DNA of 64,000 bases, from positions 744,001-808,000 of the forward strand of contig NZ_CP041165.1 in NCBI RefSeq assembly GCF_014905095.1, given 5' to 3'. The notes beneath the pieces were generated by a model. That model worked only from the letters and a program-made list of their open reading frames with translations. It was not told the DNA's origin and ran no database searches. Positions within the stretch are counted from its first letter, which is position 1. Every line of letters starts with the position of its first letter. The translations under genes were made by a program, and so were the position numbers. The DNA comes from Sulfurimonas marina (GTDB lineage Bacteria; Campylobacterota; Campylobacteria; Campylobacterales; Sulfurimonadaceae). This document shows, piece after piece, positions 58,790 to 64,000 of this stretch.

Positions 58790-59553
58790 TGAAAAGAATT
58801 GTAGTTAAGGTTGGTAGTGCAGTTTTAACACAAGATGGAAAGATCGCATTAGATAGAATGCGTTCACTTGTAGCTTTTTTAGCAGAGTTGAAAAAAGAGA
58901 ATGAAGTTATTTTAGTTTCTTCTGGAGCAGTTGCAGGCGGATATACAAAACTGCAACTTGATCGTTCCGTCTTAGCAAATAAACAAGCTCTTGCTGCAAT
59001 TGGTCAACCGGTTTTAATGCAAAAATATGCAACTAAGTTTGAAAAGCATGAGGTTATTACTGCACAAGTTTTAGTAACTGCTGCAAACTTGGCTCGTGAG
59101 GATGAAATCCAAAAAATTAAAAACACTGTTGATACTTTACTTGCAAATGGTGTTATCCCTATTGTCAATGAAAATGATGCAACTGCTGTTGAAGAATTAG
59201 TAGTAGGGGACAATGATCAGCTTTCAGCGTATATGACTAAACATACCGCTTCAGATATGTTGATTATACTTTCTGATATTGATGCATACTATGACAAAGA
59301 CCCTAGAAAACATGATGATGCGAAAAAACTAAAAGTTGTTCATGAAATTTCTGAAGAAGAATTAACAAAAGATGTAACGCCAAATAACGTTTTTGCTACG
59401 GGTGGTATAGTAACTAAACTCAAAGCTGCTTCTTATCTGCTTAATAGCAATATTGATATGTTTTTAGCAAGTGGATTTGATCTTAGAGATGTTAAAAGTT
59501 TTATGCTTGAAAAAAATCATATCGGCGGAACTTTATTTACAAAAGGTATATAA
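58789..59553 (+). CDS. proB: Glutamate 5-kinase (without PUA domain)
   Basis: This 254-residue kinase for the first step of proline synthesis has VVKVGSAVLT, VSSGAVAGG, NENDATAVEEL and DNDQLSAYMTKHT. It lacks the C-terminal PUA domain of the 370-residue E. coli enzyme, as usual in this lineage. The last base of its stop is the first base of the fmt ATG. Confidence 0.95.
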   Translation: MKRIVVKVGSAVLTQDGKIALDRMRSLVAFLAELKKENEVILVSSGAVAGGYTKLQLDRSVLANKQALAAIGQPVLMQKYATKFEKHEVITAQVLVTAANLAREDEIQKIKNTVDTLLANGVIPIVNENDATAVEELVVGDNDQLSAYMTKHTASDMLIILSDIDAYYDKDPRKHDDAKKLKVVHEISEEELTKDVTPNNVFATGGIVTKLKAASYLLNSNIDMFLASGFDLRDVKSFMLEKNHIGGTLFTKGI

Positions 59554-60461
59554 TGAATGTAATTTTTATGGGGACACCATCTTACGCAGATGAGATTCTT
59601 AAAGAGCTTATATCTGATCAAGAGATCAATATAGTAGCTGTATATACACAACCGGATAAACCTGTTGGTAGAAAAAAGGTTTTAACACCACCCCCTGTCA
59701 AAGTTACAGCTGAAAAAGCCGGTATAGCAGTATATCAACCGACACGTTTAAGAGATGAAGAGACGGTTGCGGAACTTTTAAAAATCGATTGTGACTATAT
59801 AGTTGTTGCTGCATATGGACAGATCCTTCCAAAAGCGGTTTTAGACCATGCTCCGTGTATTAATCTTCATGCTTCTATTTTACCACAGTATAGAGGTGCA
59901 AGTCCGATTCAACAGACACTTTTAAATGGTGATGTTAAAACGGGTGTAACTGCAATGCTGATGGATGTGGGATTAGATACGGGAGATATCCTCAAAATTT
60001 CTGAGATAGATGTACCTGACGATGAAATGGTAGCTACTCTTTTTGAGAGACTCACCGTAGTTGCATCTGAGCTTACAATCGATGTTTTAAAGAACTATAA
60101 AAACTATACACCTGTAAAACAAGATGAAACACTAGCAACTCATTGTACGAAAATAACAAAAGCTGAGGGAAAAGTATCTTTTGATAGTGCGCAAGAGGTA
60201 TATAATAAGTATCGTGCATTTACACCTTGGCCTGGGATCTATTTAGAAAGTGGATTAAAGCTGAAAAATATCTCTTTAGTTGAAACAAAATCGAAAAATG
60301 ATTCCGGAAAAATAATAGAAGTTAAAAAAGAGAGCATTATAGTTGGATGTACAAACGGTAGTTTAGAAATTTTCAGTGTACAGCCAGAATCGAAAAAAGA
60401 GATGAATGTTCTTTCATATATTAACGGTAAAAGGATAGGTGTTGAAGATACTTTATCTTGA
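59553..60461 (+). CDS. fmt: Methionyl-tRNA formyltransferase
   Basis: This 302-residue enzyme formylates initiator Met-tRNA. NVIFMGTPSYADEIL, the catalytic INLHASILPQYRGASPIQ (Asn and His) and DTGDI are intact. It overlaps the birA gene by 23 bases. Confidence 0.97.
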   Translation: MNVIFMGTPSYADEILKELISDQEINIVAVYTQPDKPVGRKKVLTPPPVKVTAEKAGIAVYQPTRLRDEETVAELLKIDCDYIVVAAYGQILPKAVLDHAPCINLHASILPQYRGASPIQQTLLNGDVKTGVTAMLMDVGLDTGDILKISEIDVPDDEMVATLFERLTVVASELTIDVLKNYKNYTPVKQDETLATHCTKITKAEGKVSFDSAQEVYNKYRAFTPWPGIYLESGLKLKNISLVETKSKNDSGKIIEVKKESIIVGCTNGSLEIFSVQPESKKEMNVLSYINGKRIGVEDTLS

Positions 60462-61077
60462 TGAAGTTGACTCTACACAAAACTATTTAAAAAAATTACT
60501 TCAAGATACTAAACCCGATTTACCTATAGCTGTATCTTCAGAGATACAGACCAACGGCATTGGAAGCCGAAACAATTCATGGAACGGTATAGAAGGGAAT
60601 CTTTTTCTCTCATTTGCAATTTCTTTAAAAGAACTTCCCAACGATCTTAAACTTGAATCTGCATCAATCTATTTTGCTTATATTTTAAAAGAGACATTGG
60701 CTGAGATGGGTTCTGAAGTATTCATAAAATGGCCTAATGATTTTTATCTCAATGAAAAAAAGATCGGAGGAATGATCACTAATATTGTAGGAGATAAGTT
60801 GATTTGCGGTGTAGGATTAAACCTTATAGCAGCACCACAAGGGTTTGAAAAAATCGACATAATAGTAGATAAAAAACTGTTGCTTGAAAACTATTTCAAA
60901 AAAGTTGAAAAAAAAGTTTTATGGAAGAAAGTTTTTAGCAAATATAAGTTAGAATTTCGTAAGAATAATAAATTTTTTGTACATATAAATAATAAAAAAG
61001 TTCCTTTAAGTAATGCAATACTTGAAGCTGATGGAAGTATAAAAATTGATGGTGAGAGGATATATAGTCTAAGATGA
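60439..61077 (+). CDS. birA: Biotin--[acetyl-CoA-carboxylase] ligase
   Basis: This 212-residue ligase has EVDSTQNYLKK, the NSWNGIEGNLFLS loop (in place of the common GRxGR, partly altered) and KWPNDFYLNEKKIGGM. It lacks an N-terminal helix-turn-helix, so it is a simple ligase without the repressor function. Start is GTG 60439 or the next TTG. Its stop overlaps parA as ATGA. Confidence 0.9.
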   Translation: MLKILYLDEVDSTQNYLKKLLQDTKPDLPIAVSSEIQTNGIGSRNNSWNGIEGNLFLSFAISLKELPNDLKLESASIYFAYILKETLAEMGSEVFIKWPNDFYLNEKKIGGMITNIVGDKLICGVGLNLIAAPQGFEKIDIIVDKKLLLENYFKKVEKKVLWKKVFSKYKLEFRKNNKFFVHINNKKVPLSNAILEADGSIKIDGERIYSLR

Positions 61078-61856
61078 GTGAAGTTATAGTAATAGCAAAT
61101 CAAAAGGGTGGGGTTGGAAAAACTACAACTGCAGTAAATCTTGCAGCCTCGCTCGCTGTTGCTGAGAAAAAAGTTTTATTAATTGACTCCGATCCTCAGG
61201 CAAATGCAACAACATCATTGGGATTTCATAGAAATGATTACGAGTTTAATATATACCATGTTTTAATTGGTGCGAAAAAACTTAAAGATATCATTTTAAA
61301 ATCTGATCTGCCTACATTACACCTTGCTCCATCTAATATCGGTTTAGTTGGTATTGAAAAAGAGTATTATGATGCTGATAAAGCAAGAGGACGTGAACTT
61401 GTTCTTAAAAAAGCTATCGCTCATGTTAAAAAAGATTATGATTATATTATTATAGATTCTCCTCCTGCACTTGGACCGATGACAATTAATGCACTCTCAG
61501 CATCCAACTCTGTCATTATTCCTATTCAATGTGAGTTTTTTGCATTAGAGGGTTTGGCACAGTTATTAAATACAATTAAACTTGTAAGAAAGTCGATCAA
61601 TCCGAAATTAAATATAAAAGGTTTTGTACCGACAATGTATTCATCTCAAAACAATTTGTCTAAACAGGTATTTGCAGATCTTAAACAACATTTTAAAGGG
61701 AAGCTATTTACTGATGATGAGAGTAAATATATAGTAGTACCGAGAAATGTTAAATTGGCAGAGTCACCATCATTTGGAAAACCTGCAATATTATATGATG
61801 TAAAATCGATAGGTTCAATAGCTTATCAAAACTTAGCGCAAGCAATTATAAAATAA
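61074..61856 (+). CDS. parA: Chromosome partitioning ATPase ParA (Soj)
   Basis: This 260-residue deviant Walker ATPase has ANQKGGVGKTTTAVNL, LIDSDPQANAT and DSPPALGPM. It works with ParB to segregate origins. It is 18 bp before parB, in the usual position ahead of the ATP synthase genes. Confidence 0.97.
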   Translation: MSEVIVIANQKGGVGKTTTAVNLAASLAVAEKKVLLIDSDPQANATTSLGFHRNDYEFNIYHVLIGAKKLKDIILKSDLPTLHLAPSNIGLVGIEKEYYDADKARGRELVLKKAIAHVKKDYDYIIIDSPPALGPMTINALSASNSVIIPIQCEFFALEGLAQLLNTIKLVRKSINPKLNIKGFVPTMYSSQNNLSKQVFADLKQHFKGKLFTDDESKYIVVPRNVKLAESPSFGKPAILYDVKSIGSIAYQNLAQAIIK

Positions 61857-61874
61857 TAAAAGGAGAGTTCAAAA

Positions 61875-62717
61875 GTGAAAAGTCAAAAACTTGGTCGTGG
61901 ATTAGATGCACTTTTAGGGGAGATTGATGAAGCTTATGAGAATGAAGGTTCTCATAGAGATGTCATTTTAGAAATCCCAGTTAAAAACATCCGTCCTAAT
62001 CCATTTCAGCCAAGAAAGCATTTTGATGAAGAAGCTTTACATGAACTTGCAGAATCTATTAAAAATGATGGATTAATCCAGCCGATTGTTGTAAAAGAAG
62101 ATGACTTAGAAGGGTATGTGTTAATTGCAGGAGAGAGACGTTTTCGTGCTTCAAAACTTGCAAAAATAAAAGAGATAAAAGCGATTGTATTAAATTCAGA
62201 TGAGCAAAAAATGCGTAAATTTGCTCTTATTGAAAACATTCAACGTGAAGAGCTTAATGCTGTAGAATTAGCTGAGGCATATGGAGAGCTTTTAAAACTT
62301 CATGAACTGACACATGATGAACTCTCTGGAATGATTCACAAAAGTAGAACGCATATTACTAATACTATACGTTTATTACAATTATCTAAAAAAACACAAA
62401 AAGCTCTTATTGAAAAAAGTATCTCAGCTGGCCATGCAAAAGTATTGGTTGGGCTTGACGATAAAGAACAAGAGCTGATTGTAAATTCTATTATTGGTCA
62501 AAAATTAAGTGTGCGTGAAGTAGAATCTATGATTAAGAATAGAAAGCAAAATTTAGAGAAAAAACCTACTTCAACTGAAAAAACAGCATATGATTTTTCT
62601 AATTTACAAGAAAAATTTGACACGTTTAACTTTAATTATAAAACTTCCGCAAATAAGCTAACCATCGAGTTTTCATCAGAAGATGAAATAAGTGAATTTT
62701 TGTCACATTTATCCTAA
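61875..62717 (+). CDS. parB: Chromosome partitioning protein ParB
   Basis: This 280-residue protein begins KLGRGLDALLG and has the CTP-binding/ParB box (NPFQPRKHFDEEALHELAESI, GERRFRA, ENIQREELN). A helix-turn-helix and a C-terminal dimerisation region follow. GTG start. I found no sequence resembling the usual parS palindrome (GTTTCACGTGAAAC core) in the window. Confidence 0.97.
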   Translation: MKSQKLGRGLDALLGEIDEAYENEGSHRDVILEIPVKNIRPNPFQPRKHFDEEALHELAESIKNDGLIQPIVVKEDDLEGYVLIAGERRFRASKLAKIKEIKAIVLNSDEQKMRKFALIENIQREELNAVELAEAYGELLKLHELTHDELSGMIHKSRTHITNTIRLLQLSKKTQKALIEKSISAGHAKVLVGLDDKEQELIVNSIIGQKLSVREVESMIKNRKQNLEKKPTSTEKTAYDFSNLQEKFDTFNFNYKTSANKLTIEFSSEDEISEFLSHLS

Positions 62718-62775
62718 TTTCTTCAAAAATATTAAAATTTTTATAAATTTAACTATCCTTTCAATTTAATAATAG

Positions 62776-62781
62776 TATAAT
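62776..62781 (+). promoter_or_regulatory. -10 box of the ATP synthase operon
   Basis: AGTATAATCTCG lies 22 bp before the ATG and is followed by AGGAGGT (62794-62800), the strongest Shine-Dalgarno in the window, as expected for a highly expressed operon. Confidence 0.65.
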
Positions 62782-62803
62782 CTCGCAACTTTTAGGAGGT
62801 GCT

Positions 62804-63226
62804 ATGTTAGATATAAATCCAATGTTACTTTTGGCTACATTTGTTGTATTTGTTTCGCTTATAGCCGTTCTAAATAGTTGGCTTTATAATCCATTGTTTG
62901 GCTTTATGGACAAACGTGATGAAGATATCAGAAAAGACCTTGAAAAAGTAGGTTCAAATGATAACGAAATCGCTGAGTTACAAGCAAAAGCAGAATCAAT
63001 CATTATGAATGCTAAACTAGAAGCTGCGGCCCTAAGAGAAAAAGTTATTGCGGATGCTAAAGAGTTAGCAGAGAACAAGTTAGAAGCAAAACGTGCTGAA
63101 CTTGCAGTAGATTATGTTGAGTTTAAGCAGTCACTTGCTCAATCTCAAGAAGAGTTGACAAAAGAGCTCATGGCTCAAGTTCCAATGTTTAAAGAAGCTG
63201 TTACAGCTAAAATAAGTCAAATATAA
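62804..63226 (+). CDS. atpF': ATP synthase F0 subunit b'
   Basis: This 140-residue subunit has one N-terminal helix (about 5-26) and a long Ala/Glu/Lys-rich coiled coil (27-135) of the F0 peripheral stalk. Campylobacterota carry two unequal b-type subunits; this is the first and has no signal peptide. Start ATG behind a perfect AGGAGGT. Confidence 0.92.
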   Translation: MLDINPMLLLATFVVFVSLIAVLNSWLYNPLFGFMDKRDEDIRKDLEKVGSNDNEIAELQAKAESIIMNAKLEAAALREKVIADAKELAENKLEAKRAELAVDYVEFKQSLAQSQEELTKELMAQVPMFKEAVTAKISQI

Positions 63227-63235
63227 GGATGTAAT

Positions 63236-63748
63236 GTGAGTAGAATTTTAGTGTTATTACTAATGGTATCAACTTATGCATTAGCATCTGAAGCAGGTCA
63301 TGGGGATACTGATATAGTTCAAAGAACTGTTAACTTCTTATTATTTGCTGGACTTATTTGGTACCTAGTGGCAGAACCGGCGAAAAATTACTTTGCTTCA
63401 AGAAGTAATGAAATTGCTGATGAATTAAACAAAGTTCAAGAGAAACTTAAAGAATCTGTAGAACTCAAAAAAGAAGCATTGGCTAAAATATCAGAAGCTG
63501 AAAAGTTTGCTGAAGAATTAGCTGCCGCGTCTAAAAAAGAGAACAAGATTTTAAACGACAATATCATGTCTCAATGTGATTCTGATCTTGAAGTGATTGC
63601 AAAACAGCATGAAACTAAAAAAGATTTTGAAACTAGAAATATGGTTGTAGAAGTTGTTGAAGAAGTTATTTCTGAAACATTAAATCAAAGTTCTGAAATT
63701 TTTGATAGAGAAGCTATGGCTAACGTTATTTTAAAGAAGGTGGCATAG
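63236..63748 (+). CDS. atpF: ATP synthase F0 subunit b
   Basis: This 170-residue subunit has a short signal-like N-terminus (MSRILVLLLMVSTYALAS) ahead of the usual b-type membrane helix (about 32-50). A long coiled coil follows, to about 125. Start GTG. It pairs with the preceding b' to form the stator with the delta subunit encoded next. Confidence 0.92.
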   Translation: MSRILVLLLMVSTYALASEAGHGDTDIVQRTVNFLLFAGLIWYLVAEPAKNYFASRSNEIADELNKVQEKLKESVELKKEALAKISEAEKFAEELAAASKKENKILNDNIMSQCDSDLEVIAKQHETKKDFETRNMVVEVVEEVISETLNQSSEIFDREAMANVILKKVA

Positions 63749-63751
63749 TAG

Positions 63752-64000
63752 ATGGAAGAATTAATAGCAAAAAGATATGTTAAAGCCTTAAAAGATGGCA
63801 TTGATTTAGCATCTGTAGAAGCAATTAGCGATGTTTTTTCTGCTTTATCTGATTCTTTTAAAGATGATAAGTTTATTAAAATTGTTACTAACCCAGATGT
63901 AGCAATGGAAGATAAATCTAACATTTTATTAGAAGCGGTAAAATCGGCAAACTCTGAAAAACTGAATAACTTTATCAAACTTATTGTTGAAAACAGAAGA
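63752..64000 (+). CDS. atpH: ATP synthase F1 subunit delta (3' end outside window)
   Basis: Only the first 83 codons are present, beginning MEELIAKRYVKALKDG, the conserved N-terminal helix of delta that binds the F1 alpha subunits. It starts 3 bp after atpF. In this lineage atpA follows, beyond the window. Confidence 0.9.
   Translation, partial: MEELIAKRYVKALKDGIDLASVEAISDVFSALSDSFKDDKFIKIVTNPDVAMEDKSNILLEAVKSANSEKLNNFIKLIVENRR

Noticed and set aside
61074-62803. parS site near parAB
   Set aside because: I looked for a GTTTCAC/GTGAAAC-type palindrome around parAB and saw none; the site may lie nearer the origin, outside the window.

Overview
The window is a dense, low-GC bacterial chromosome segment of core genes. 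It looks like a free-living member of the Campylobacterota, close to Sulfurimonas/Sulfurovum. The reasons are the lineage-typical gene sets and orders: argG/rplI/hslV/hslU/era, rpsO facing an Rrf2 gene and flhA, pyrH-rpoZ-RSH-tyrS-fabX, rplU-rpmA-obg-proB-fmt-birA-parA-parB-atpF'-atpF-atpH, and hemA-proS-...-hemC. Other signs are Csd4/Csd6-type cell-shape enzymes, a FabX-like flavoprotein, a DUF3373 porin and a sulfide:quinone-oxidoreductase-like protein. Most promoters show only a -10 TATAAT box. Stop and start codons frequently overlap, and TTG/GTG starts are common. I see no rRNA, tRNA, CRISPR array, insertion sequence or prophage.

Layout. (1) 1-6739, minus strand: one long apparent operon reading argG, a ferredoxin-thioredoxin-reductase/rhodanese fusion, rplI, hslV, hslU, era, csd6-like and csd4-like (cut by the window edge). 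(2) 6862-7313: flaG with its own candidate sigma-28 promoter. (3) 7359-14911, plus strand: an overlapping chain of MFS transporter, two small proteins, MATE transporter, ligA, tlyA, ribF and truD. (4) 14915-18464: a cation efflux gene, then cmoB with a hotdog protein, facing a methyltransferase and a metallo-beta-lactamase-fold hydrolase. (5) 18592-18757: a compact transcription unit with promoter, 29-codon gene and hairpin. (6) 18874-30923: DUF455, nadE, a DegT aminotransferase, lpxK, argB, polyprenyl synthase, hemA, proS, fxsA, a DsbC-like protein, hemC and ung. (7) 30904-33863, minus: an endonuclease/phosphatase-fold protein and an M3 peptidase. (8) 33990-41448, plus: degenerate GGDEF protein, pyrH, rpoZ, RSH, tyrS, fabX and an amidase. 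(9) 41476-45166, minus: DHH phosphoesterase, flhA and the Rrf2 regulator, divergent from rpsO. (10) 45808-53086: iron alcohol dehydrogenase, a small zinc-ribbon-like protein, kdsB, then a methyltransferase, cysteine-cluster protein, TPR lipoprotein, trpC, dapE, a thioredoxin-like protein and RidA. (11) 53306-56822: a periplasmic module of a heme-less cytochrome-like protein, DUF3373 porin, Tat-exported SQR-like flavoprotein and small membrane protein. (12) 56906-64000: ribosomal proteins, obg, proB, fmt, birA, parAB and the start of the ATP synthase operon.

How the genes relate. Most units mix translation, cofactor, envelope and replication functions, and are coupled by overlapping NTGA or TAATG junctions. 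Several convergent pairs share hairpins that lie partly inside the opposing coding sequence. There is no obvious genomic island. The most unusual items are the reductase/rhodanese fusion, the SQR/porin/cytochrome-like module, the orphan 29-aa gene, a MATE transporter with no standard start codon, a membrane GGDEF protein with a destroyed signature, and head-on overlapping promoters between kdsB and its neighbour. Family names rest on motif recognition and memory; no database search was possible.
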